From the NCBI RefSeq assembly GCF_016862935.1, contig NZ_BONX01000072.1, forward strand, positions 1 through 53,032: DNA of 53,032 bases, written 5' to 3'. The position numbers and the translations under genes are program-made. The DNA comes from Plantactinospora mayteni. GTDB taxonomy: Bacteria > Actinomycetota > Actinomycetes > Mycobacteriales > Micromonosporaceae. Below, piece by piece: positions 24,837 through 33,253 of the stretch; positions within the stretch are counted from its first letter, which is position 1; each line of letters starts with the position of its first letter. The notes under the pieces were generated by a model. The model was not told the origin of the DNA and did not search any database. It worked only from the letters and a program-made list of their open reading frames with translations.

Positions 24837-25808
24837 TCAGCCTTGCGGAGCGTCCTTGATCGGCCGGGGCAGGATGAGCGCCGGTCCGGTCACCGCCGGG
24901 CTGACCTTCTTCTTCACCGGTGCCGGGAAGTCCTCGCCGAAGACTTCCTGCCAGGCCCGCAGCGCCTCGTCCGTGTCGCCGTCCGCAGCGTGGGCGCACG
25001 CCCGCGTAGCGATCTCCGACGCCTCTTCCAGCGCGGTCCGTAATCCGACCTTGTCCAGATCCGGCTGGATCAGGCCGCAGTGGCCTGCCGGGTCCTCGAT
25101 CGGTGTGTTGACCCGAACGGCCGCAGCCGTGAAGAACGCCCGCAGCGCCTCCGCCCGGCTCCCGGAGCGGGGCATGCATTCGAGCGCCAAGACCTCGATC
25201 AGCAGCGACTTGATCTTGCCCTCGACCTTCACGGAGCGCCGCCAGTCCTTGAGAACGCGCACGATAGGCCGGAAGTACGACCAGTCCGCCTGGTGGTCGG
25301 CCACGCGCCGGATCAGGTCTTCCGGGTCCGCGGTCACCCACCTGTGCGACAGCGCCTCCGGGATCAGCAGCGTGCCGTCCGCCTGCCGAAGCGCCGGCAT
25401 CGTGTCGACCGTGAACGCCTCCGGGTCGTCCGGGTCGTCGATGAAGCACTTCACAGCGTGGTTGCGCCAGCGCGCGAGCCGGACCAGCCTATCGACGGTG
25501 CCGTTGGTCGCCCCCAGCAACGCGTTGACCCGTCCTCGGGTGTAGTCCAAGGCCTCCTCGGCAGAATCGCCGGGCAGTCCCCAATCCGAGTGGTCGTCCT
25601 CCGCGTACACGACCACTAGGTCCACGTCGTGGATCGGCTTGAGTTGCGTGCTGCGTCGCAGCGAACCCGAACCGAAGACCCCCACCACGTCACTCTCGGC
25701 TCCGAGCGCCTTCTTGAAGATGTCGCGTCGAGCGCGGGCGAGCAACACCTGTGCCGGGTCGGCGTCCACCGCCTTCTGAAGGGCATCGAAAGCTTCGTTA
25801 ACTCCCAT
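24837..25808 (-). CDS. CD-NTase (CBASS cyclic-nucleotide synthase)
   Basis: This 323-residue protein shows the CD-NTase active site: GVFGSGSLRRSTQ (Gly-Ser at 46-47), HDVDLVVVY (Asp 61, Asp 63) and the third Asp 135 in FTVDTMPAL. A helical C-terminal lobe with DWSYFRPIVRVLKDWR follows, as in OAS-like synthases. It should make a cyclic di- or trinucleotide on infection; the clade and product were not assigned. The protein ends in ...IKDAPQG: a terminal Gly on a flexible tail is what Cap2-type enzymes need for C-terminal conjugation. The ATG at 25808 has AGAGGA five to ten bases upstream and begins right before the catalytic fold; a longer frame exists upstream but looks non-coding. It is the first gene of a five-gene CBASS operon. 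Confidence 0.9.
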   Translation of the reverse strand: MGVNEAFDALQKAVDADPAQVLLARARRDIFKKALGAESDVVGVFGSGSLRRSTQLKPIHDVDLVVVYAEDDHSDWGLPGDSAEEALDYTRGRVNALLGATNGTVDRLVRLARWRNHAVKCFIDDPDDPEAFTVDTMPALRQADGTLLIPEALSHRWVTADPEDLIRRVADHQADWSYFRPIVRVLKDWRRSVKVEGKIKSLLIEVLALECMPRSGSRAEALRAFFTAAAVRVNTPIEDPAGHCGLIQPDLDKVGLRTALEEASEIATRACAHAADGDTDEALRAWQEVFGEDFPAPVKKKVSPAVTGPALILPRPIKDAPQG

Positions 25809-26207
25809 TTGTCCTCTTCTGATCAAACTGGCATGGAGCGTAAGTAAGTGGTACTGCCGGTACAGGTACGTCGGCCGAGGGGGTAACCCGCCGTAACCAA
25901 CCGCCTCGCCGAGCCGCCAATTCCCGGAGGCGCCGAACTTACCGCTGGGGTGTGACACTTCGGCCATCGAGACGGATGCACGCGGGAAGCCCGCAGGCCG
26001 GCTCTCGGACCCGGTCGGGCTGCCATGGTTGACGGCGGATCGAGGCCCAGTGCGCCCTCTCATTGATCTTGACAGGTTCCGGAGTAGCGTCACGTTCCGC
26101 GCAGCGCAGGTCAGCGATCGCCACTCTGTAAGCTGCGCAAGGCCGGTCGATTGAATCGCGGCCCATTGCTCCGCCGGCTTACTCCGGCTCGGTGTGCAGC
26201 GGATACC
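25809..26207. other. Upstream region of the CBASS operon
   Basis: These 399 bases lie between the CD-NTase start and the end of the Shedu-like gene. No gene was recognised; the in-frame extension of the CD-NTase frame is compositionally unlike protein. The CBASS promoter should be here, but I cannot identify its -35/-10 elements with confidence. Confidence 0.45.
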
Positions 26208-27161
26208 TCACAGCCAGCGCGCCCTGAGCGTCCGAAACCCTCCGCTATGGATCTCGTAGTAGGCGTCGGGCTCCTCCACCAGCAGGGCGAGCTGTTCCTT
26301 CAGGTACTCGCGCCGGCTGACCGCCATGTCGGCGCAGGTGTCAAGCGCCTCATGCCATCCAGCCGCAGGCTGGTACCCATCGCCGAAGTTGAAGATCGTC
26401 AGACTCGGCGGCACGGCGATGACTCGATAGCCGTCCGCCTCCCGTCGGACGCAGGAGTAGAGCACGCTGTTCTTGCAGGGCGTCAGTCGATCAAAGGACA
26501 TGATGCGCTCGTGGTTCCGCGCCAGCTGAGCCTGCTTCTGCCGCCGCAATTTGCTACTGGTGTAGTTCTCACTTCGACCGTGGATCAGCACGAACCGCGG
26601 ACTGAGCTTCCTGTCCTCGATGAAGCTCCGGAGCCCGTACTGATCAATGAACAGGTCGCGGTTGTATCCCGCGTCGAACCAGGCCCGCCATTCGGCGAGC
26701 TGCCCTTGGGCGTGCGCCAGGTCGCTGTGGATCTCGGCTCGATCACCGTAGAGCCACTGCTTGTGCGGTGTCTCGATCTCGATCAAGATCGGGAATACCT
26801 CGGTACTGTGCACAGCGATCCACATGAAGTCCGGATGGCGGTCGCTCAGTCCGGGAAGCTTCGGCTGCGAGATGACGGCCATCGGGTACGGCGAGTGTCC
26901 GGAGTCGCCATCAACCGTATGGCTGCCTGGCAGCAGGCACGGGTGCCGCTCCAGAAACGCTTGAACAAGGCGCTCGTCTCGTGACTCCTCGCTGTCGATG
27001 AACTGCCGCCATCGCTCCAACAGCAGCCTGCTGTAGACCTCCTCGACCGGGCGCCCAGGCGCCGTGCGCTCATTCTCCGCAGGGTATCCGGGCAAGTGGC
27101 CAACAAACGGGGTCCGGAAGTCCGTCTCGGTCACGCGGGCAGCGTACGCTGGCGCGCCCAT
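26208..27161 (-). CDS. Shedu-like (DUF4263) nuclease
   Basis: This protein of about 317 residues has a central DUF4263-type PD-(D/E)XK core: DERLVQAFLERHPCLLPGS, then KLPGLSDRHPDFMWIA (Asp 111) and FPILIEIETPHKQW (Glu 128, Glu 130). Shedu (SduA) is a single-gene anti-phage nuclease, and this length fits the family's compact members. The expected ExK Lys is replaced by Glu in IEIET, with a Lys four residues on, so catalysis may use a shifted Lys or be impaired. The C-terminal 150 residues are basic and helical. The ATG at 27161 has no clear Shine-Dalgarno sequence; a GTG at 27134 (VTETDFRTPF) is equally plausible. It lies upstream of CBASS on the same strand, 400 bases away, and is likely independent. 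Confidence 0.7.
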   Translation of the reverse strand: MGAPAYAARVTETDFRTPFVGHLPGYPAENERTAPGRPVEEVYSRLLLERWRQFIDSEESRDERLVQAFLERHPCLLPGSHTVDGDSGHSPYPMAVISQPKLPGLSDRHPDFMWIAVHSTEVFPILIEIETPHKQWLYGDRAEIHSDLAHAQGQLAEWRAWFDAGYNRDLFIDQYGLRSFIEDRKLSPRFVLIHGRSENYTSSKLRRQKQAQLARNHERIMSFDRLTPCKNSVLYSCVRREADGYRVIAVPPSLTIFNFGDGYQPAAGWHEALDTCADMAVSRREYLKEQLALLVEEPDAYYEIHSGGFRTLRARWL

Positions 27162-27957
27162 ATGCGGTCGAGGATGGGCGGCTCAACGCGGTCAGCTCGG
27201 TCTCGTGGGAGCCATCCCCAACGGGCCAGTCGACATGGCCCAGTCAGGACTCGGCCCACACGGGAACGAGTGGTTTCGGCTCCCCGAACTCGATCCGGTC
27301 GACATGGTTCCAGGAGACCTGTGCCCAGAACACCGCCTTGAAGACGACATGCCCGATGGCAGCCGTCCAGTTGAACGCCGCGACCTCAAGGCCGGTCAGC
27401 GAGTCCTGACACCGCCGCTGACTGGTGTGGCGACCTTGCCGACACCGACGTAGCCCAGCGCCCTGCAGAGGTCCGCGAGGCGTTGACTCGGGCGGGGCCT
27501 GTGAGGATAGCCACCTTGACGCCGACATCTCCCGCAGAGCGCCGCAGCAGCCCGGCGGGCAGGCTTCAACTCTTCATACAGACCGGACTTCTTGCGCTAC
27601 GGCGACCGGCTCGATCTGCCCGACGACCGGACGGCACTGGCGGCATGGATCCTTGAGGGGATCATGGTTGCGGATTCCGAGTGGCACGGCCTGTCGCAGG
27701 ACGCCGCGGGGGCGTCAACCCAGCCTGCGACGCCGTCTGCGGCCTACGCAGAGCCCTGATGGCGTAGTGGCGGCTGGTGCCGCGCCGGAGATACCTCGCG
27801 CCCTTCCTTCATCACTCTCGATGCACAACCCCCTCTGATCGGGGGAGGTCAGGTCGACAAATGTGCAAGTGGCCGAGTCTTGCGGAGGGCCGCATCGTTG
27901 TCCATCCATATTGACGGCTACGACTGTTAACGAAGCCTCGACATGGGGAGGGTCCTG
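27162..27957. other. Gene-poor stretch with one remnant
   Basis: About 800 bases separate the Shedu-like gene from the second serine recombinase. Apart from the remnant at 27565-27759, I see no protein-like frame. The first 200 bases contain the region upstream of the Shedu-like gene. Confidence 0.5.
27565..27759 (+). pseudogene. 3' remnant of an unknown gene
   Basis: A + frame ending in TGA at 27759 reads SSYRPDFLRYGDRLDLPDD followed by a helix, RTALAAWILEGIMVADSEW, which is clearly protein-like. No start codon with context is visible upstream and the frame degenerates before 27560. The family is not recognised. Confidence 0.35.
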
Positions 27958-29436
27958 ATGCAGTATGCGCCGGAGTTGAACGGTCCTGACCTGCTCGGCT
28001 GGTGGCTCCAGCAGCCGGACCGGCGAGGCCGCCTGCGGGCGCGGCGCCCGACACCACCAGATCCCGTGGGCATACGGTTCGCCTTCTATGGGCGGATGTC
28101 GACCCGGGAGTTCCAGGATCGGCTGTCGTCGGCGCGGTGGCAGCGCGACTTCGCCGAGGAGGTGATCGACGGGCGGGGCGTGATCGTGGCCGAGTTCTTC
28201 GACGTCGGCTATTCCCGGCAGGTGCCCTGGCCACGTCGCCCGCAAGCCGCGCGGTTGCTGGCAGCCCTGGCCGATCCCGGCCGCAGGTTCGATGCGGTGG
28301 TCGTGGGCGAGTTCGAGCGGGCCTTCTACGGCAACCAGTTCCGCGACCTCGCGCCGCTGTTCAAGCTGTACGGCGTGCAGCTGTGGCTGCCCGAGCTCAA
28401 CGGCCCGGTCGACACCGGCAACGAGCATCACCTGTCACTACTGGCCCTGCTCGGCGTGCACTCGAAACGGGAGGTCCAGCGCTCCCGGTTTCGGGCGAAG
28501 GCGGCCATGTGCGCCCAGGTGATCGAGCAAGGCCGTCATCTCGGCGGCCGGCCGCCGTACGGATACCGCCTCGTTGCGGTGGGACCGCACCCGAACCCGG
28601 CCCACGCCAAGTGGGGACGCGTGGCCCACCGACTGGAACCCGACCCATCCACCGCGCCGCACGTGCAGTGGATGTTCGCCCAACGCCTCAGCGGGCGCAG
28701 CGTCGCCGGGATCACCCGCGACCTCAACCACCGGCGCGTCCCATGCCCGTCCAGCGTTGACCCCGGCCGCAACCCGCACCGCAGCGGCGCGGGATGGACC
28801 CTGCGCACGGTGGCGTCGATCCTGGCCAACCCTCGCTACACCGGCCGGCAAGTCTGGAACCGGCAGCACACCGACCGCGGCCCGCTCGACGCCGCCGATG
28901 ATCTTCTTGGTCAATCGGAGGTACGCCGCTGGAACCTGATGCAACAGTGGGTCATCTCCCGGGACATCGCGCATCCGCCGCTGGTCAGCGAACACGACTT
29001 CGTCGCCGCCCAACAGGCAAACGCCCGGCCTGCACCGGCCGACAACGAAAGCGGACGCTACCTGCTCACCGGACTGATCCGCTGCCAGGAATGCGACCGG
29101 ATCCTCGACGCCCACTGGGTCAACAAGCACGCCGCCTACCGCTGCCGCCACGGCCATCGCAGCTCAACGGCAGATGGGATGGCCCGCCCGCGCAACGTCT
29201 ACATCCACGAAGCCAAAGCGATCAAGCAAGTTGCCCAATGGCTCGGCATCCCGGCCGCCGACCCCAACGCCGTTGTAGCCGCGCTACTCGAACACGATGT
29301 CCACGTCACCTGCGCCATTGGCGGAACGCTGACCATCACCAAGGTCCCCACCTGGTCGGCGATACACGATCACCCGCGATCCCGCACCAGCGCCGAGTCA
29401 CCCTTAGCAACCGTGAAGACCACCCGTGGGGGTTAA
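27958..29436 (+). CDS. Large serine recombinase (intact paralogue)
   Basis: This 492-residue site-specific recombinase starts at ATG 27958 behind GGGAGG. It has the resolvase catalytic domain (RFAFYGRMSTREF, catalytic Ser 49, and VVVGEFERAFYGNQF), the recombinase domain (QGRHLGGRPPYGYRLV, ASILANPRYTGRQVWNR) and a zinc ribbon (CQECDRI ... YRCRHGH) followed by a DNA-binding tail. All modules of a large serine integrase are present, so it is probably active. It is about 50-60% similar by eye to the broken gene at 12018, and both end in the same sequence, GTGGGGGTTAACGTGTCCGA. An IS630 remnant follows. It may mobilise the interval between the two paralogues or an element ending at its 3' side. 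Confidence 0.9.
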   Translation: MQYAPELNGPDLLGWWLQQPDRRGRLRARRPTPPDPVGIRFAFYGRMSTREFQDRLSSARWQRDFAEEVIDGRGVIVAEFFDVGYSRQVPWPRRPQAARLLAALADPGRRFDAVVVGEFERAFYGNQFRDLAPLFKLYGVQLWLPELNGPVDTGNEHHLSLLALLGVHSKREVQRSRFRAKAAMCAQVIEQGRHLGGRPPYGYRLVAVGPHPNPAHAKWGRVAHRLEPDPSTAPHVQWMFAQRLSGRSVAGITRDLNHRRVPCPSSVDPGRNPHRSGAGWTLRTVASILANPRYTGRQVWNRQHTDRGPLDAADDLLGQSEVRRWNLMQQWVISRDIAHPPLVSEHDFVAAQQANARPAPADNESGRYLLTGLIRCQECDRILDAHWVNKHAAYRCRHGHRSSTADGMARPRNVYIHEAKAIKQVAQWLGIPAADPNAVVAALLEHDVHVTCAIGGTLTITKVPTWSAIHDHPRSRTSAESPLATVKTTRGG

Positions 29437-29446
29437 CGTGTCCGAG
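29426..29446 (+). repeat. Short copy C of the recombinase-end element
   Basis: These 21 bases are identical to 13482-13502 at the end of the other serine recombinase gene and include the stop codon (TTAACG). Homology then stops abruptly and IS630 DNA begins nearby. An att core, or simply conserved coding-end sequence, would explain it. Confidence 0.55.
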
Positions 29447-29544
29447 CCTCGATGAATTTCGGCCTTTCTCATCGACTCTGCACACAAAGTACCCTTCCAC
29501 CGTTCATGGTGTCCATTTTGTCACCCTACCGGGTAGCCGCAATC

Positions 29545-29811
29545 CACACCAGCGCGGCGATGCGCCAGCTCATCGCCGCCCGCCACCGCTGGATGACCGT
29601 GGTCCAACTACCCGCGTATGCACCCGACCTCACTCCCGTCGAGGGCCTGTGGTCAACGATGAAGTCCAGGCTGGGAAACCTCGCCGTCGACGGGGTGGAC
29701 CACCTCGCCGCGATCATCCGCAACCGCCTCAAACGCATCCAATACCGACCCGATCTGGTCCCCGGATTCCTCGTCCAGGCCGGACTCAGCCGGGAACCAG
29801 AACCACCATGA
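29545..29811 (+). pseudogene. IS630-family transposase 3' fragment
   Basis: The frame reads HTSAAMRQLIAARHRWM, VVQLPAYAPDLTPVEGLWS and DHLAAIIRNRLKRIQYRPD, the conserved C-terminal DDE region of IS630 transposases including the PDLxPVE motif with the last catalytic Glu. The first two catalytic Asp residues and the N-terminal HTH are missing, so it is a dead fragment between the recombinase and Gabija. Confidence 0.8.
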
Positions 29812-29841
29812 CCGAAACAGACATCAGACTTTTAACCGCTG

Positions 29842-29847
29842 TAGACT
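29842..29847 (+). promoter_or_regulatory. Candidate -10 element for a leaderless gajA transcript
   Basis: TAGACT (consensus TANNNT) lies six bases before the GTG start of gajA, and no Shine-Dalgarno sequence precedes that GTG. This spacing is the signature of leaderless mRNAs in actinobacteria. No convincing -35 was identified. Confidence 0.45.
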
Positions 29848-29853
29848 GCTCCG

Positions 29854-31632
29854 GTGCAGATCCGGCGGGTGACCGCGCGAAACTTTCGGGGTATCCGCCA
29901 AACCGAGTGGCGGCTGCCCTGCCAGCGCTTTCTCTGTCTGGTGGGAGCCGGGGACAGCACCAAGACCACGCTGCTAGACGCGATTGCATTGGTGCTGACT
30001 TCTCGTCCGAACGTCACCTTCAGCGACGCCGACTTCTACAACTGCGATGTGAGTCAGCCGATCGTGCTGCGCGTGCTCATCGGTGACCTCACAACCGCAT
30101 TGCTCGACGCTGAGGCGGGCTTCGGCATGTGGTTGACCGGGCTGACCCCAAGCGGCGAGCTCGAACATGACCCCGCACCTGCCTCCGAGGAGTGCGTCAT
30201 GCTCCAGCTCACCGTCGACGCCGACCTCGAGCCGTCGTGGACGGTGGTTCGGCACGGCGCGTATGACGACGGGATGCCGTTGACCAGCGGGCGGCGACGC
30301 GCGCTCGGCCTGTTCCGAGTTGACGAGCGGGTCGACACCCACCTTCGGTGGGGGCGCGGCTCAGCACTGGCGAGGCTCACGGATGGCGGCGCAGACGCTG
30401 CCGTTACTGCCGTACGTCGCACATCACGTGAAACCGTATTCAACAACGTAGGTGCGGATCTGCAGGCCACCGCCAGCCAGGTCGCGACTGCTGCCGGGAC
30501 CATTGGCGGTGGGAAGTTTACGGACTTGAGGCCGGGTTGGGATCCGGTCGCCTCCGCGTCGCCGTCGGCTCTCCTACTCCACGAGGGCACGGTTCCACTG
30601 ACCCACGCCGGGCTGGGTAGCAGGCGGCTGATCAGCATCGCCGCCCAGGAACTGGCGACCCAAGACGGCAACATCTTGCTGGTAGATGAGATCGAACACG
30701 GGCTTGAACCTCACCGGCTGCTCCATGTGCTACATGAGCTGCGCAAACGCTCAGACCAGCGGTGCGGCCAGGTCATCGTCACCACGCATTCGCCGATCGC
30801 CGTGCAGGCCATGGTAGCGACGGATATCAGCGTCGTACGCAACGACAGGGACAGCGGCGTCACCGAGGTTACGCCGGTACCGGAAGAGATCAATGAGGCG
30901 CAGGGCGCCTTACGGGCGGGCCCGTCGGCAATCCTCGCCCGCAAGGTCGTCGTCGGGGAAGGCGCCACCGAGGCCGGAATCCTCCGAGCCTTGATCCGCC
31001 GCTGGGACGACGAGCGCATCATGGGCAACGTGCCCACTCACGCGGCGCTAGGCGTGGCGTTCCTTAACGGAGGCGGCGCCAACGCTGCCATCCGAGCCAA
31101 GGTCTACCACGAACTCGGCGTAACGGCGGCGCTGCTAGTCGACAACGACGATCGCGGCGTCGACAAGAACATCGACGCCGCCGAAGGCGCCGGCGTATCC
31201 ATCGCCCGCTGGCAACACGGCAACTCGACCGAGGCAGAGATCATCTCCGTCTTGGCCGAGGTTGCAGAGCTGCGCGAGATCGTAGAGTTGGCCGCCAACC
31301 ACAAGAGCAGCGAGGCAGTGTGCAGTCACCTATGCACTGAACTGCCAAAGCTCTCAGCGCAGGAAGATCCTTGCAGTCCCGATGCGTGGACGGCCGCGGG
31401 CTGCACACTTGACGAGGTTCGAGCAGCGATCATCGCCGCTGCTGGCGGTGGCTCCAAGAGGAAGAACAGCGACAAGGCTTGGTTCAAGCGCGAGGACGCT
31501 GGCGAAACCCTCGGCGAGTTCATCTACCGGCACTGGAACCACTACCGAAGCACCCATCTCGGGGCCGAGCTGATCAAAGTCCGGCAGTTCATCTATGGCG
31601 ACAAGGAGCCCACCGATACCCCCAAGCCCTAG
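29854..31632 (+). CDS. gajA: Gabija GajA: OLD-family ATPase with TOPRIM nuclease
   Basis: This is a 592-residue protein. The N-terminal ABC-type ATPase has RNFRGIRQ, Walker A GAGDSTKTT (31-39), Walker B ILLVDEIEHGLEP (about 273-285) and the switch TTHSPIAV. The C-terminal TOPRIM domain has VVVGEGATEAGIL (Glu about 369) and ALLVDNDDRG (DxD about 431-433). In Gabija, GajA nicks or cuts DNA when nucleotide levels fall and assembles with GajB. The GTG start has no Shine-Dalgarno sequence but has a -10-like TAGACT just upstream. The last 38 bases overlap the gajB start. An OLD nuclease outside Gabija is the alternative, but the adjacent UvrD-like helicase argues for Gabija. Confidence 0.9.
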   Translation: MQIRRVTARNFRGIRQTEWRLPCQRFLCLVGAGDSTKTTLLDAIALVLTSRPNVTFSDADFYNCDVSQPIVLRVLIGDLTTALLDAEAGFGMWLTGLTPSGELEHDPAPASEECVMLQLTVDADLEPSWTVVRHGAYDDGMPLTSGRRRALGLFRVDERVDTHLRWGRGSALARLTDGGADAAVTAVRRTSRETVFNNVGADLQATASQVATAAGTIGGGKFTDLRPGWDPVASASPSALLLHEGTVPLTHAGLGSRRLISIAAQELATQDGNILLVDEIEHGLEPHRLLHVLHELRKRSDQRCGQVIVTTHSPIAVQAMVATDISVVRNDRDSGVTEVTPVPEEINEAQGALRAGPSAILARKVVVGEGATEAGILRALIRRWDDERIMGNVPTHAALGVAFLNGGGANAAIRAKVYHELGVTAALLVDNDDRGVDKNIDAAEGAGVSIARWQHGNSTEAEIISVLAEVAELREIVELAANHKSSEAVCSHLCTELPKLSAQEDPCSPDAWTAAGCTLDEVRAAIIAAAGGGSKRKNSDKAWFKREDAGETLGEFIYRHWNHYRSTHLGAELIKVRQFIYGDKEPTDTPKP

Positions 31633-33136
31633 CGCCCACGCCGATGCGCTGCTCGTCCGCAAGGCGATGCCCTGCTCCGTGACAATGCCCGCCGGCACGG
31701 GCAAGACCGAGATCATCGCAGCAATGACGCATCTCGCCGCCGACGCGCACGAGCGAGCGTTGATCCTTACTCACACCCATGCGGGCATGGACGCCCTTCG
31801 TCGACGGATCAAAGCGATGGGTGTTCAATCCCGCACAGTCCGCATCGACACGATTGCGAGCTGGTCGCATCGGCTGGTTCGCCAATATCCATACCTGGCG
31901 GGTGTCACGGTTCCAGCCGAGCCGGACTGGGCGGCGTCGGCCCTCTACTACGAGGGCGCTACCCACGTAGTCCAAGCCCCCAGCTTGCAAAAGGTTCTCG
32001 CCGCGACGTACGCGTTCGCGATCGTCGACGAGTACCAGGACTGCACAATGCGACAGCATGCCCTCACCACGGCGGTCGCCGCTGCAGTGCCCGTGGCGGT
32101 GTTTGGCGATCCTCTTCAGGCGATCTTCGGTTGGGACCATGACGACCCACTTCCGTCATGGCGCGACGAGATTCAATCTCTCTGGCCTGACTTGCGGATC
32201 GAGGCTTATCCCTGGCGCTGGCAGGGCCACAACCGACAGCTCGGGCAGTGGCTTCTCACCGTCCGCGATGACTTCAGCCAGCAGCGTCCGCTCCGCATCG
32301 GCGACGAGACGCCGGTACGGTGGGTCCAGTCGGAGCAGTACCGCGCGATGGTCCGGGCCTGCCGCGACTTGCGTGCCCAATTCCCGAACGACTCGATCGT
32401 CGCAATCGGAATTCGCGACCACGACTGCCACGGCGTTGCTCGCACTCTCAACGGCTCCTACAGCGTTATGGAGACCATCGAGGGACAAGACATGGTCAAC
32501 TTTGCTCGAATCGTGGATGAGGGTGATGCACCCCGTATCGCCGCCGCGACGGCCAAGTGGGGCAAGACCTGCACCAGCGGCATCTCGAAACTGATCAACA
32601 GCGACGACGTTCGGAAGCTAGAAAGTGGTAGGCCGATCACGGGGCTGCGCCGACCTGGAGCAGAGCGTGCCCAGAAGCACCTATCCGCACTTCTTACCGA
32701 CCCCTCACCGGCTGCCGTCCGCGAGGCGCTAGATACCATCGGCCGGCTCCCCGGCGGTGCCACTTACCGGCACGATGCCTGGTACACAGTGCTGAGTGCC
32801 TTGCGCACAGCAGAGGTCAATGGCCAGTCCGTCGCCGACGCTGCGATCCAGCATCGCAACCGCACTCGCGCGACGGGCCGAAGGGCCAGCCACCACACGA
32901 TCTCCCGACCCACGCTGATCAAGGGGCTGGAGTACGACCACGCGATCATCCTCGATGCCGACCAGCATGACCCCACGAGCCTCTACGTGGCACTAACTCG
33001 CGCACGCAAGACACTCACAGTCATCAGTGCACAGCCCGAGCTGCGTACCCGCCCACGTCAACCGGTCGGCGGCGGCTCCGGTCGAACTCCCGGGCGCCGT
33101 CGAGGTTCCGCTGTGCAGCAACCCATGCTGCTTTGA
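31595..33136 (+). CDS. gajB: Gabija GajB: UvrD-like helicase
   Basis: This 513-residue SF1 helicase has Walker A VTMPAGTGKTEII (about 29-41), Walker B AFAIVDEYQDC (about 138-148, the DExxD form typical of UvrD), VFGDPLQAIFGW, and late motifs IKGLEYDHAIILDAD and LYVALTRARKTL. These are the motifs of GajB, which senses DNA ends and activates GajA. It overlaps gajA by 38 bases, an unusually long overlap, and has no obvious Shine-Dalgarno sequence, so translation is probably coupled. The final 30 residues are Arg/Gly/Pro-rich and probably disordered. Confidence 0.9.
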   Translation: MATRSPPIPPSPSAHADALLVRKAMPCSVTMPAGTGKTEIIAAMTHLAADAHERALILTHTHAGMDALRRRIKAMGVQSRTVRIDTIASWSHRLVRQYPYLAGVTVPAEPDWAASALYYEGATHVVQAPSLQKVLAATYAFAIVDEYQDCTMRQHALTTAVAAAVPVAVFGDPLQAIFGWDHDDPLPSWRDEIQSLWPDLRIEAYPWRWQGHNRQLGQWLLTVRDDFSQQRPLRIGDETPVRWVQSEQYRAMVRACRDLRAQFPNDSIVAIGIRDHDCHGVARTLNGSYSVMETIEGQDMVNFARIVDEGDAPRIAAATAKWGKTCTSGISKLINSDDVRKLESGRPITGLRRPGAERAQKHLSALLTDPSPAAVREALDTIGRLPGGATYRHDAWYTVLSALRTAEVNGQSVADAAIQHRNRTRATGRRASHHTISRPTLIKGLEYDHAIILDADQHDPTSLYVALTRARKTLTVISAQPELRTRPRQPVGGGSGRTPGRRRGSAVQQPMLL

Positions 33137-33253
33137 TGGCAATGTGGACGACTAGCAGCGGAGCTGAACTTGAACGCCGCTACCCGTCGTGTCCTTCGCC
33201 CGAGGCAGGCTGACGCCAATCGGGACGGTATTGTCACGGACGTGGCAGACCCG

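Noticed and set aside
26069-26074. TTGACA as a -35 box on the + strand
   Set aside because: There is no matching -10 at proper spacing and no + strand gene downstream.
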